From assembly GCF_032854445.1 (NCBI RefSeq), contig NC_088302.1:24255788-24319787 (forward strand): a stretch of DNA of 64,000 nt, given 5' to 3'. A program made the translations under genes and the position numbers. The notes under the pieces are model-generated. The model was not told where the DNA came from and did not search any database. It saw only the letters and a list, made by a program, of their open reading frames with translations. Of this stretch, positions 1-9,975 are shown piece after piece. Numbering within the stretch: position 1 is the stretch's first letter; each line of letters starts with the position of its first letter. The stretch is from Liolophura sinensis (taxonomy: Eukaryota > Mollusca > Polyplacophora > Chitonida > Chitonidae).

Positions 1-196
1 TTGCAGGCAGAACGTAAAACTTAATTTTATCATGTTTATTTGATAAACTTTGCAGGCAGAACGTAAAACTTAATTTTATCATGTCTATTTGATAAATTTT
101 GTAGGCAGAACGTAAAACTTAGTTTTATTATGTCTATTTGATAAACTTTGCAGGTAGAACGTAAAACTTAATTTCATCACGTCTATTTGATAAACT
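1..196. repeat. 49-bp minisatellite, four copies, cut by window edge
   Basis: Four consecutive 49-bp units begin at 1, 50, 99 and 148, each opening with TTGYAGGYAGAACGTAAAAC and ending in a TTTGATAAA-type string. They differ by only a few substitutions, so the array is young or homogenised. It stops at about 196, where the next unit opens TTGTGTTAAGG and diverges. The array probably continues to the left of the window. No coding role is visible. Confidence 0.95.
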
Positions 197-599
197 TTGT
201 GTTAAGGTGAATTACATATGGCTAGTGCGTAAAATTGACTTAGGCTCATTATAGTACAAGTGATCTTGGGCCAAATACACGGTGAAAGTTAGAAAGAATG
301 TGTCTCTACCACATATAACCCTACCTAATTGTGGCCCATGTTACAGTGCTCTTCATGTTCATTTCAAGTTGTAGGCTGTAGGATGTCTTTACTCAGGTTA
401 TTATGGCAGATTTTATCAGCCCGGTCAGTGTTATCAGTGACTTATGTCGTATGCGTAAGTGTTATCTTTCGCTTATCTTAAGCCGAAATTTAAGGTCGTG
501 TTTAGCGATATGACAACCATCGAGAAATTAATCTAATGTAAATATATTGCCATCCATCTAGCCATGCATACTTTTATGGTCCAAGCTTATGTGTTCGAT
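197..599. other. unassigned non-repetitive DNA
   Basis: I see no open frame with exon-like flanks, no SINE and no tandem repeat here. If the exon at 1208 belongs to a gene on the plus strand, this stretch would be intron. Confidence 0.5.
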
Positions 600-866
600 T
601 GGGGCCTCCGTGGCTCAACGTAATGACCCAGGAGCCTCTCATAAAAGCGGTCGCTGTGAGTTCAAGTCCAGCTCATGCTGGTTTCTTCTCCAGCTGTGCG
701 TTCGGAGGCCTGCCACATGCGGATGGTCGTGGGTTTGGCCCGGGTTCTACCCGGTTTCCTTCTATCATAATGCTGACGTGAGTACAATATTCTTGAGTAA
801 GGCGTAAAACACCATTATTTAACACCAAACATTTAACACTTAATAAATAAATCAAATAAATATCTG
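600..866 (+). mobile_element. tRNA-derived SINE, family A, near full length
   Basis: The element opens with a tRNA-like head (GGGGCCTCCGTGGCTCA) and has an RNA polymerase III B-box-like sequence in GTGAGTTCAAGTCC near 656-669. The family body follows, then the shared 3' domain and an AATAAATAAATC-type tail near 840-862. About 20 bases between the A box and the following CGTAATGACCC, present in other copies as GTTGGTTAGCGCGC, are missing. This suggests a deletion or a degenerate head. Short open frames over this interval are SINE artefacts. Confidence 0.85.
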
Positions 867-959
867 TTTGATGGGATGTCCAAACACACAGACATAGGTA
901 CGAGGCTATGGACAATTTTTTATGCGATAAATATCACATATAGAAGACAATAACATGGA

Positions 960-1060
960 GGATAAAATTACAGCGCTGGAGAATAAGTGATGAGTGACAA
1001 ATAATCACACGTTACGGGTGAAATCAGGTTTCTTGTCAATTCACCTCAGTTCGGGTAATA
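960..1060 (+). mobile_element. family C short interspersed element, diverged copy
   Basis: This shares with the other family C copies the order ACAGC..GAGAATAA, a block related to TGGTCACACGTAAC, GGTGAAAT, then TCTTGTCAATTCACCTCAGT (1031-1050). It is one of the more decayed copies. No coding capacity. The plus orientation is defined here as the one reading TTGTCAATTTACCTCAG. Confidence 0.65.
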
Positions 1061-1207
1061 TACTTTCCAATCATTCTACCTACCAGTAAGTAGAATTGTA
1101 TCGGATGACGGTTGCAGTTTTTGTTTTCAAAGTGCCATTAAAAGTTTTGGTCGGCAGGTGAGATTTCAAATGAGCACAGATGAAAAGTTGGTGTTTCTTT
1201 TTTTCAG

Positions 1208-1386
1208 GTGTTTTTAGCCTGATTGGGATTAGTATCTATGCTGCGGAAATGAAACAGGGTCACAACTTTTACGGATACCAATGGTACTCACCTGCGTTTT
1301 ACTTCGAGTGGGTAGCCATCTTATTTTATGTGATTGGAGTCATTTTGGATATCATATGCCTAAGAAAGAGAGAGAGTCCTGCCTAG
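1208..1386 (+). CDS. probable terminal exon of a PMP22/EMP/claudin-like four-pass membrane protein
   Basis: A polypyrimidine run ending in CAG at 1205-1207 precedes an open stretch that ends at TAG (1384-1386). With a phase-1 junction the exon supplies about 59 residues. It starts with a hydrophobic segment (VFSLIGISIYA), followed by a short loop with the motif FYGYQWYSPAFYFEW. A second hydrophobic segment follows (VAILFYVIGVILDIICL), then a short basic tail (RKRE). This order matches the third and fourth membrane segments and second extracellular loop of PMP22/EMP/claudin proteins, which often have a Y-G-x-x-x-x-x-x-W pattern and a basic cytoplasmic tail. The Met at 1180 lies inside the polypyrimidine tract, so it is not a credible start. 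Upstream exons with the W-C-C signature were not found and probably lie to the left. Seen: splice acceptor, frame and hydropathy. Inferred: family. An isolated pseudogene exon is possible. Confidence 0.55.
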
Positions 1387-1552
1387 ATATTTGCTACAGA
1401 GATTACTGCCTCGAGCCACCATGTTCTATTGCTACCAGGCTACGACCAACGTTGCCGCGGGTTTCGACATCATTCCAAGCAACGCCATGTTTCATGCAGA
1501 GTGGGTACTGTGAAGTCATCCTGGTTTCCCGGGCTTTGCGACAGCAAATGCT

Positions 1553-1558
1553 AATAAA
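1553..1558 (+). terminator. candidate polyadenylation signal of the 1208-1386 exon
   Basis: AATAAA occurs 167 bases after the stop codon in otherwise unremarkable sequence, and just before a family C element at 1571. The spacing suits a short 3' UTR. AATAAA is common by chance in this AT-rich DNA. Confidence 0.35.
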
Positions 1559-1570
1559 ATGAAAAATAGA

Positions 1571-1691
1571 TAACAGCATGGAAAGTAAACTGAGAGATTA
1601 TGACAATGTGTTAGTTGGCAAACGGTCACTCGTAACAGGTGAAATTCGGCCTCTTATCAATTTACCTCAGTTTGAGTTTTATTCTAACTAC
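1571..1691 (+). mobile_element. family C short interspersed element
   Basis: It contains the family core in order: TAACAGCATGGAAAGTAAA, TTAGTTGGCAAACGGTCAC, CGTAACAGGTGAAATTCGGC, CTCTTATCAATTTACCTCAG and GAGTTTTATTCTAACT. It is one of the best-preserved copies, together with those at 8311, 13279 and 31490. Confidence 0.8.
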
Positions 1692-1847
1692 TGACGTACA
1701 TTGTTAGATAGTCGACATTATACAGCCCCTAGCACCATGGATTAACTAGACTGCGGAAAAAATACAGTAATGTTAAAATGAATTTCAATAGATGTCACTG
1801 CTCTAGAACTAGGGAAATTGTGTGCATTTATGATTTGCTAAGTTTAT

Positions 1848-1915
1848 AGTGAGCTCATACCGGCTTCCTCTCCGGTCATATGTGGGAACGTCTGACAAGA
1901 ACCTACGGATGTACC
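1848..1915 (+). mobile_element. SINE family A fragment
   Basis: GTGAGCTCATACCGGCTTCC, CTCTCCGGTCATATGTGGGA and ACGTCTGACAAGAACCTACG follow the family A body (AGCTCATGCTGGCTTCCTCT, CCGGCCGTACGTGGGAAGGT). Head and tail are missing. Confidence 0.65.
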
Positions 1916-2890
1916 GTAGACCTATGTTTAGGCTGTAGCATTTACTGTTATGACGGAGTCTTGTCTGCTCGTCTGTGGAATGAAAAGTTTCAACACAAAA
2001 AGTTCCCCCTTGGAAAGCAAAACCTCTATCACTGCAATTCATCTCCTTCCATCTATCTGTCCTGGTAATGTTGCTCACCTACACTTCGGGGCTTGATAGA
2101 TAAGACTCTAAGGATTTACACGTTTCTCCGACGTCGATGACCTTCTCGGCGACGTAATTTGGTTTCCGTGCTTTCATTTCCTTTCCTGTGCTTTATATTC
2201 GGTACGAGAATGAAGAAAGCCATCTATGGGTGAATTGAGAGTGATATATGAGAGCAGGGAATAACTGACCAATCAACTCACAACTCATCGTCATGTCTAC
2301 ATCATTATCTGCCTCTACGGAAGCAGGAGACGACACAAAAAGAACGAGAAGTTTACTTTCATTCTGATATCCCAGAACCAATGATCTTCTTCGTCCTTTA
2401 CACTTATGGTGGCCGCTGGTGAAGCTCGTGATGAAAAGCTTAAGCCCGGGTCATTGTCTATACAGTAGACCATATCTGACATTTCAGTAACCATATGTCT
2501 GTATCAATCAATCTGTGCTGATTTCCTCAACACGTTTTGACCATGAAATCAGCAAGTTAATGACAGACACTATATCGTAATTGACAAGCAATGAAAAAGG
2601 TTGAGGCAACGCAATTGTAATGTAGCCCAGAAAGTTTCCCGTGAGAATAATCATTTCGTAGATCTATACGCCTACATGTGGGGCAACATTTTTGCTCTGC
2701 ATCAGCTGTTATTGTAAATTTTAATGATATATGTCAGATCCCCAAATATAACAGCCAACGCAAACGTATAACCTATTCAAAAAAATTAACTTACTGCTTT
2801 TATAACTGGATTATTAAATTACAGGTGAAACATAGCTTTTGAAATGCATTCATGTATTTGCCATGCGTGCATTTCCAAGGGCAGGAGTAG
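1916..2890. other. unassigned DNA
   Basis: I see no exon, SINE or array. The small open frames here lack splice contexts and recognisable motifs. Confidence 0.5.
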
Positions 2891-3052
2891 TCATGTTTGC
2901 TTGTCTGGTTCGACTGCGACTTTCAGTCAGGAGGTTTATCTCTGTCATGTTTGCTTGTCTGGTTCTGCTGCGACTTTCAGTCAGGAGGTTTTTCCTTGTC
3001 ATGTTTCCTTGTCTGCTTTGGCTGCGACTTTCAGTCAGGAGGTTTATTATCA
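2891..3052. repeat. 54-bp minisatellite, three copies
   Basis: Units begin at 2891, 2945 and 2999, each opening TCATGTTT and containing GCGACTTTCAGTCAGGAGGT. The unit length is divisible by three and lacks stops in several frames. Open frames of 74-96 codons therefore appear in all three plus frames and one minus frame over the same bases, which argues strongly against coding. Confidence 0.95.
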
Positions 3053-3259
3053 GGTACCTGGTACAGGGCGGTAGTTTACTCAGAGCGCTCAGGTTTTCTC
3101 CATCCACAAATCATCATATAATTTTTTGAGTACACGATGTAAAAGAATGAAATGAATAGAATTAAGAAATAAATACGTGTATGTTTCGTCACTTTCGTCT
3201 ATTTACATTTTCGTCCTTATCATATGTAGCCTAAAAATTACGTACTAAAACTACCCAGA

Positions 3260-3482
3260 TTATTTATTTATTTGATTGGTGTTTTACGCCGTACTCAAGA
3301 ATATTTCACTTATACGACGGCCGTCAACATTATGGTGGGTCGAAACCGGACACAGCCCACGTACGGCCGGAGAGGAAGCCAGCATGAGCTGGACTTGAAC
3401 TCACAGTGACCGCATTGGTGAGAGTCTCCTGGGTCATTACGTTCTGCTAGCGCGCTAAGCAACTGAGCCACAGAGGCCCCCA
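3260..3482 (-). mobile_element. SINE family A, full-length structure with target-site duplication
   Basis: Read on the minus strand, the element starts with the tRNA-like head (GGGGCCTCTGTGGCTCAGTT) and has a B-box-like GTGAGTTCAAGTCC near 3395-3408. It then has the body, the shared 3' domain (3279-3320) and a TAAATAAATAAT tail. It is flanked by CTACCCAGA at 3251-3259 and 3484-3492, a 9-bp duplication of the insertion site. The central block containing GGGCTCTGCCCGG of other copies is shortened. Confidence 0.9.
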
Positions 3483-3492
3483 GCTACCCAGA

Positions 3493-3980
3493 CTAAATCA
3501 AGACAAACTATTGCTTGTTCTAGGTAACTATCACGAAAAGATGTATCGTGGCGTGTATCCACAATATAAGAAAGGTAGATCGGGATTAAGTCGATGGCGA
3601 TATGATTAAATCACAGTGTTGGCGTGTACTCGAGAATATATTAGATTTTCTCATAAATGTCACTGTTAATCGACAATCTTCGTCAAACGTTGAACACTTT
3701 AATAAATTAATATTTACCTTTTCGACCAACAGTCAGTTTTAAACTAGTGTTTTACTTCTCTGCGTCGGACTACTTGTCAAATATCTTCCCACACGCGTCA
3801 TCGTTTCCTGTGTTCGTGTGAGCTACCTTCGCGGGAAACATTGCGTTGGATGCTGGCGAGGTCCAAGCCTTAATTAGGATTGAGCTTAAGGGCCTTGTAT
3901 GTACAGTTTCGTTGCTCTTGTTCTCTGTCTAAAATTTTGTTAAACTGCATTACTGGGGTTTGACAACACAGCTGAACTAG
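3493..3980. other. unassigned DNA between SINEs
   Basis: I see no open frame, repeat or RNA gene that can be supported. Confidence 0.5.
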
Positions 3981-4172
3981 TTATTTATTTGATTTATTTG
4001 ATTGGTGTTTTACACCGTACTCAAGAATATTTCACATATACGACGACGGCCAGTATTATCGTGGGTGGAAACAGGCAGAGTCCGGGGAAACCCACGACCA
4101 TCCGCAGGTTGTTGGCAGACCTTCCCACGTACCGCTGGAGGGGAAGCCAGTATGAACTGGACCTGATGAGTC
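3981..4172 (-). mobile_element. SINE family A, 5'-truncated
   Basis: The tail and 3' domain (TGATTGGTGTTTTACACCGT) and most of the body are present. The element ends near 4172 in the GAACTGGAC region, so the tRNA-like head is lost. A 66-codon frame here is the SINE itself. Confidence 0.85.
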
Positions 4173-4500
4173 TGACCACTGTCACATAATATTCAACTTT
4201 TATTATTTTACGTCATTGCGACAAACTGATGTGGTCGCTTTAAGGCAAGTCTATCTTTCATCCTGACAGTGTTCGTGTTTAAATGTAACTACCGGCGAGA
4301 ATATCATTATTTTTTTTCAACTTTTAACACCCCTAGCCATCCAAGAACCCATGGACATCTGCTAAATTACAAAACATGCTTTGGGTCATTAATAAAAGTC
4401 ACTGAATTTCTATTGGCAATTGGTAATAATAATTCTGGCTGACTGACTTTTTGTCATAACAACTTTCAGTTTCCCATCAAAAACGTTTGCAGTTCATCTT

Positions 4501-4655
4501 TAATTTATTTGGTTTACTTATATAATTATTGTCGTTTCTCTCCGTATATACTCCAAAAATATTTCACATACATGATGGTGACCTGCATTCTGTGGTGAGA
4601 GGGAACCAAGCAAGAGTCCGGGAAAATCTGGCAGACCTTAATACGTACGGAAAGT
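4501..4655 (-). mobile_element. SINE family A, old diverged copy
   Basis: ACTCCAAAAATATTTCACAT followed by GATGGTGACC, GTGGTGAGAGGGAACC and GAGTCCGGGAAAATCTGGCA gives the order of the family A 3' half with many substitutions. Confidence 0.65.
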
Positions 4656-5104
4656 AATGTTGATAACTACAGCTATACAATCATGTAAGCTTTATTTCTT
4701 TGTTAAGAAAGATCTCTTTACCCTTGATATGTATTCAAACAAACATGGAATTTTGTTTCATTCCATGAAGCATGACAACTTTACAATACATATTGTGGTC
4801 CGAATTCTAAAAAATAAGAGCTTTATGGTGTAACGGTCATCCAGAAAATAAACAACTCTAATATACTAATATACATATTGGTTCTCTCTATTCCATCTAT
4901 TCATACATTCCAGGTTGTAGGGAACGATGCAAAGATCACGTACAATGACTAGCCTAAATTTATTTATATGTCAAAAAATTAATTCAACCTCATTTCTCAG
5001 CCTTTTACAGCCTCTCGTTTTGCAATTTCTTACAACCTTTTTCGACATATCCACTGGCACAATTTATGGCGGGCGCCTGGGAAGTCCATCCTGTATGAAA
5101 CCTG

Positions 5105-5460
5105 GTGGATCGACGTTTTTTTTGTGCTAATAAATGAATATTTCAAAACTGGATGAAAAATAATATGGTGTAAGATTGAACATTTGGGGAGCATAGGGTC
5201 ATAAATCATTGGTTTGAACATATTTTGGTGCAAAGAGTGTGGTCTTTGAAGACTAGAACATTCTGGGAGATGTTATCTATGATTTTGCATGTGGGATATC
5301 TTAGCGGTTAAAGGTAATGTTAGCAGTTTAAGGGTAATGTTAGCAGGTTAAGGGTAATCTTAGCAGTTTTAAGGCTATTAATAGGAGGGTAACTGGCAAT
5401 AAGAATGAGAGAGCACGTGTTAGGTCAGATTTCTGTGAAATTGGGGATATGTTGGGTCAG
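5105..5460 (+). repeat. local ancient duplication, copy 1
   Basis: This aligns collinearly with 6040-6265. Shared landmarks are TGTGCTAATAAATGAATATT / TGTGCTCTGATAAATGAGTA, CAAAACTGGA / GAAAACTGGA, GAAGACTAGAACATTCTGGG / GAAGACTGACATATTCTGAG, and GGGTAACTGGCAATAAG / GGGTAACTGATCATAAG. Copy 1 is longer because it contains a 20-bp tandem array (5301-5376). It is either a decayed unnamed dispersed element or a segmental duplication. No gene is seen. Confidence 0.6.
5301..5376. repeat. 20-bp tandem repeat, about 3.8 copies
   Basis: Units opening TTAGCRGKTTAAGGGTAAT begin at 5301 (19 bp), 5320, 5340 and 5360. The array lies inside duplication copy 1 and is absent from copy 2, so it expanded after the duplication. 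Confidence 0.85.
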
Positions 5461-6039
5461 TGATTTATTTCTTGACATTTCCAGGCAATGCGTTTTTTGT
5501 GTCGTTTTCTTATTGTATGGACAGTACACTAGAATAATGTCTCGTGGAATAAAAGTGAAGTCTTAGTTAATAAGATTAAAATTTCATTACTCTAAATTGT
5601 TCAAGGGGAGGTAACTCTATTCAGAAATATTCATTGAGCAGCCTGGGTTTGTTTGTGGAGAGGCGGGGGGGGGGGAGGGTTGTGATAAAGGACATAAATT
5701 TTAGGTCATTTCAGACAACCTTGTGATAAAATATGTTGACTTCAACTTCAAAAAGGTTGATGTTTTCATGGACAGCCGTCAATAAGGCACTACGTTCTAA
5801 GTTCTTTTTGGTATGAAGGTGGATATCATAAACATTTCTATGGAATGACAAAAGTTTTGGTCACGTCTGGTTGACAGCCCACTTCATACCTGTGTCCATG
5901 ATGTATTGCAGTGGTGCTCTGTATGGGAGCTAAACACACCTCATTAAGTGCAAAAACTGTTGCTCCCTGTTGTTGTTGTAAAGCCAGTTCTGTCTTCGTT
6001 GGAAAATTGACCGAAAACTTGTGAGCCGACCTATCCGTT

Positions 6040-6265
6040 TTACGACGCTTTTGTGCTCTGATAAATGAGTATTTGAAAACTGGACCGGAGGGAATATTTT
6101 GTGAAATAATGAAAAAGGTATATCTTTCTGAAGACTGACATATTCTGAGAAGTGTAATATAAAATAATGCAAGGGATTTACGAACAATTTATTGGCACAT
6201 TTTAAGGGTAACTGATCATAAGTATCAGAGTGTTAGTCAGGTTCCTGTTTATTTGGGGACAAGTT
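6040..6265 (+). repeat. local ancient duplication, copy 2
   Basis: This is the partner of 5105-5460, with the same landmark order but without the 20-bp array. An 85-codon minus-strand frame here has no recognisable motif. Confidence 0.6.
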
Positions 6266-8097
6266 TTTCATGACTTTCATAAGTAAAACTGAAAACTGCA
6301 CTTTAATCTTTAGCAGTAGGCCTAGTATGTGGTGCCAGGAGCTACGTATCGCGATCGCAAATATCTAAGCAGAGAAATCAGAAGAAGTCCTTTCCAGCTT
6401 AGTTCAAAGCAGATCTAATCCCAAGTCATTCCAGTAACACAAAGCACGATTACTACCCAGTCAAATTAAAACACAGGTGAGTACCAAAGGGACCTGTTAA
6501 ATTCGTGGTCATGTGGGTTAACTTCTGCGTAGACGTTGATTCCACTGGGGCTCAAAACACTTAAGAAATGATTCACCATCTTTTAATTGGTGATAACATT
6601 GCAGAATTCAAGTGACTAAGAAAAGAATAAGATACTTTTTCTTATTAGATCCTGTTCTATACATTGGAACTAAGTAAGGTACATGTAGAGTGTTAGGAAA
6701 GAATCACATAAGAGATTGCGTATGACCGTGAGCCCATGTGTGTACGTTTAAACATCACATTTAAGACTTAAGCACTGCAAGATGAAAATAAGCAACGGTT
6801 ATACGTTCGATATTGTATTTGCTTTGGTATGATTTCTGGAGGGTTATGATATTGCCAAACTTCGCCTTGAGCATTAGCTTGTAGGCGACACTCACCCATG
6901 GTGAGTACAAAAAATCTGCCGAGTTTTTATTTAATGTCCCTTCTGTACAACCGACAGCTAGAGACAAAATATAAAATGACCTTAACAACTTCGTATAGCC
7001 TTGATAGTGTAACAGGTGAGCTAAAATCAGTTTATGTTAGAATAACTCAGGACATCGTCCTGTGCGGTACAGGCTGACATTTAAATGGATGACAGTTTGG
7101 CATTTGACACAAATAGTCAGGAGATATATACGATAGAGTCACGGTCATTGTAGAAGAAGTTCTACTCAGTACTTAATGCTCAGCATTTAAAGGTCTACTT
7201 CACCATGAGCCAATGGCACAAAGTCAGTGTCAACCAGAACTATGTATGTTACCTTAAGACAAAGTTCATCAGCAACTAAACTTTCGAAAAACAAGTTTTA
7301 CGTTTTGCTTTGTCCAAAAAGGCTCTGAACCTTTCTGGTAGTGCCTTTTAAGAAGTTATACAAGACCTCTGATTTGATCAACAAATCTATATGTCGGAGA
7401 AAACAAAACCGAAGGCGGCCAAACCTGCATTGCCCATGTCGTGGAAACCCTTGTGTTTTAAAGGGTATACATTTACACCATTTCCTTTATTATCCTTTAA
7501 ACAAGAACTGGATTCGAACACGCGACGTCACTAGCCAAAACGCTATTTGTTCTCAGCGACAACCAACTGCATCAACTAAATGAGATATAAATAACACATA
7601 CCGGTGACTAAGTTTGCCACACTCCCGCATACTGCCCACTGGTTTGGTTTTGCAGGAGGCGTTGGTGATGTACAGCCAATGTTGAATCACACCTACCACA
7701 CACCCGCCTTTACCCCTCACTTAAATACACACATATCGTTCAGGACAGCCAGAGCGTGAAGATGAAGGGTGATATTACTGTTTGATATAGAAGTTTTGGT
7801 TATATTTAACCAAAGGTCTACTGCTATTGTTTTCTAAAGTACGCCAATTTATTCCTGCGATAAGATCTACAGTAAAGTAAATAGTAAAGTAAAATGCTTT
7901 GATGAAAATACTATACAGCATAAGGAATAAAACTGGATCAGCGAGAACAAATTGTCACAGGTAACCTGTGAAATGCAATCACTTGACAGGCTTTCCAGCT
8001 CCATGTTGAATTAAAACAGAATAAAGTAAAAATGCAATGTATACAATGGGGAAAAATGTATATCCCGTTCGTATTTTAGGTTTCATTTATCAATCGG
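6266..8097. other. mostly unassigned DNA with one tRNA-like remnant
   Basis: I see no convincing gene. At about 7506-7535 the sequence GAACTGGATTCGAACACGCG followed by ACGTCACTAGCC resembles 54783-54815 (GCTGGATTCGAGCCTGCGAC, GTCATTAGTC). Read on the minus strand, both look like the B-box end of a tRNA-derived SINE. The tRNA-like fold is incomplete, so I do not call a tRNA gene. Confidence 0.4.
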
Positions 8098-8215
8098 GAG
8101 GCCCGGGATCGAACCCTGGTCGGGTCATACCGAAAACTTTGAATAGACTCGGCACTCAACACTGAGAGACTAGAACAAGGAAACAGGACTGTTTGGCCAG
8201 GTGTCAGTGACGCCT
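8098..8215 (+). mobile_element. SINE family B-related fragment
   Basis: A tRNA-like B box (GGGATCGAACCCTGGTCGGG) is followed by TCATACCGAAAACTTT, and near 8200 by CAGGTGTCAGTG. This matches the diverged copy at 39785 (GTCGGGTCATACCTTAGACT, CAGGTGTCTTGG). The rest is decayed. Confidence 0.5.
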
Positions 8216-8310
8216 AACAAATTGCAATTAACATCAATGCATTGTTTGTGCTCAATTCTGCTTACGCCATGGTGCAAGGAGGCGTATAAACTGCTACTAT
8301 TGATGTATTT

Positions 8311-8440
8311 ACATGAACAGATAGAATAAAACCCTGACTGAGGTAAACTTACAAGAGCCGTATTTCACCGGTTATATGCGGCCATTTGCCAGCTCTCACA
8401 CTGTCGTCGCTGCTCTGGTTTTACTCTTTATGCTGTACGT
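8311..8440 (-). mobile_element. family C short interspersed element, well preserved
   Basis: Plus-strand order is AACAGATAGAATAAAACCCT, GACTGAGGTAAACTTACAAG, CCGTATTTCACCGGTTATAT, GGCCATTTGCCAGCTCTCAC, ACTGTCGTCGCTGCTCTGGT and TTTACTCTTTATGCTGTACG. This is the reverse complement of the copies at 1571, 13279 and 31490. Both ends carry an inverted GARTAAAAC motif. Confidence 0.85.
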
Positions 8441-8780
8441 TTTTAATTATATCAATACAATTTGACTGGTGGGATGTCATATGTGGTGTCTTCGGCATGA
8501 TACTTCAGTGGCTGCAGCACTTTGGTGGCATGAACTCGCCCTGCCACAAGAAGGCACAGTAATGTACACACACCTAATAACTCCTAAAAATTTGCTAAGT
8601 GTACGACGGTAAACCCAAGCATTCATTCATTTAATCATTTATCGACATTCGTATACGGTCCTTAGAGCCCAACTGGAGTTCCACATCATATCAAGAAAAG
8701 AAGATATCAACGTGAAAATACTTGATGTCACGAAGAAAGCAGAAATCCTTCCCTGAAAGTATGATGCATTTTAACATTAA

Positions 8781-8808
8781 GTATACGAATGGTATAACAT
8801 TCGTATAC
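8781..8808. other. perfect short inverted repeat (hairpin)
   Basis: GTATACGAATG and CATTCGTATAC are perfectly complementary 11-base arms around a six-base loop (GTATAA). It is too short for a typical microRNA precursor. Function unknown. Confidence 0.6.
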
Positions 8809-8943
8809 CAGTCGTAAACCATAATCTGGCATTCCAAGTCGATAATCCCACGAACCACATCTAAAACAAGGGACCATGCCAATTCCCAAAGAACTGTACT
8901 GGTAGCAAACAATGCTATATTAAATAAATTATTAGCAAATTAA

Positions 8944-9466
8944 GCATTTAGCTCAGTTGCAGAAAAAAGTTCGAAACCATTCGCAAAAGTGACTATTTAA
9001 CGCACTATTACATCCTCTACTGTGACGGGTATGATCTCGTAAAAGTGCCCAATGTTAAAATAATTAAGAATTAAGAAAGCAAATAAGTAAGCCAAATGAT
9101 ATGATTAATAACAGACAAACAAAGAACCTTATAAATAAAAAATAATTAAATAAATATATATCTGAAGAAGTATTGTGAATTGTAAATCTGAATATACCTA
9201 AAATAGCCATGAGAAAGGTGGCCAACAAAAAAAATATTTGTTGTTTACTTTAAATCTAAAGACGATGAATATATTTCTTTCACTCTTTCAAAGATCAATA
9301 TGGATTTGTATAAAGCCAATAGACATCGAATATTCCAGGCACAAAATTCATACCGCTTTGATAATCCATTACAATCATTCAACCCATTTGCAGAAAAAAG
9401 TGTGAAATCGTTCTCAATATGTACTATTTTAGTTACTTGGTTCATTGGCATTTAACGCACTATTCA
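8944..9466 (+). repeat. pair of diverged direct repeats
   Basis: TTGCAGAAAAAAGTTCGAAA ... TATTTAACGCACTATTACAT (about 8955-9011) recurs as TTTGCAGAAAAAAGTGTGAA ... CATTTAACGCACTATTCATG (about 9389-9467). The second copy has an insertion and runs into a SINE-A fragment. The DNA between is AT-rich and unassigned. Confidence 0.5.
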
Positions 9467-9545
9467 TGAATATTTCACTGATACGATGGTGTCCTGGGTG
9501 GGTGGATTGAACCGGGCAGAATTGGGGCACCCCCTCTGCCCTTTG
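9452..9545 (-). mobile_element. SINE family A 3' fragment
   Basis: CATGAATATTTCACTGATAC, then GATGG and GAACCGGGCAGAATTGGGG, match the family A 3' domain and the start of its body. It is heavily diverged. Confidence 0.55.
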
Positions 9546-9702
9546 CCATAGAGATGTTTGACAAACTTCCTCACCTAAATCGCAGACGATGTAGCGGAAT
9601 CTTTTAGCACGCGGCCTGATTGGCATCATTATGGGTCTATATGAATCTATGAGGACAGTCGCATAAAACTTAGGCCACAATGTCCAAGGAGAGACGGTAA
9701 GG

Positions 9703-9790
9703 TGAAAAACAAAACAAAACAAAAAAAGAAGGACTGTCAAAAAAACCCCCAAAAAAACAAAAAACAAAAAACAAAACAAAACAAAGAAAA
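9703..9790. repeat. A-rich (CAAAA)n low-complexity tract
   Basis: This is a run of CAAAACAAAA and CAAAAAACAAAAAAC strings. It produces a phenylalanine-rich 134-codon minus-strand frame (9429-9833), which is not a gene. Confidence 0.9.
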
Positions 9791-9850
9791 CAGTAGTAAC
9801 TTTCTGTCGTGTAGCTATGGTGCTAGAGGGCATGTAATTTGCTACTATTT

Positions 9851-9975
9851 AAACATAATAGTTAGAGTAAATCCCTGACTGAGGTAAATTGAAAAGAGGC
9901 CATATTTTATCGTGCGATAGTTCAATAATCTCACGGTCGTCGTTACTCAAGTTCACACTCTATGCGGTAAGTCTT
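9851..9975 (-). mobile_element. family C short interspersed element
   Basis: AATAGTTAGAGTAAATCCCT, GACTGAGGTAAATTGAAAAG, AGGCCATATTTTATCG, CTCACGGTCGTCGTTACTCA and CTCTATGCGGTAAGTCTT follow the family order in reverse orientation. Confidence 0.75.

Noticed and set aside
9429-9833. 134-codon minus-strand frame with a hydrophobic Phe-rich segment
   Set aside because: It is the translation of a (CAAAA)n tract joined to a SINE fragment.
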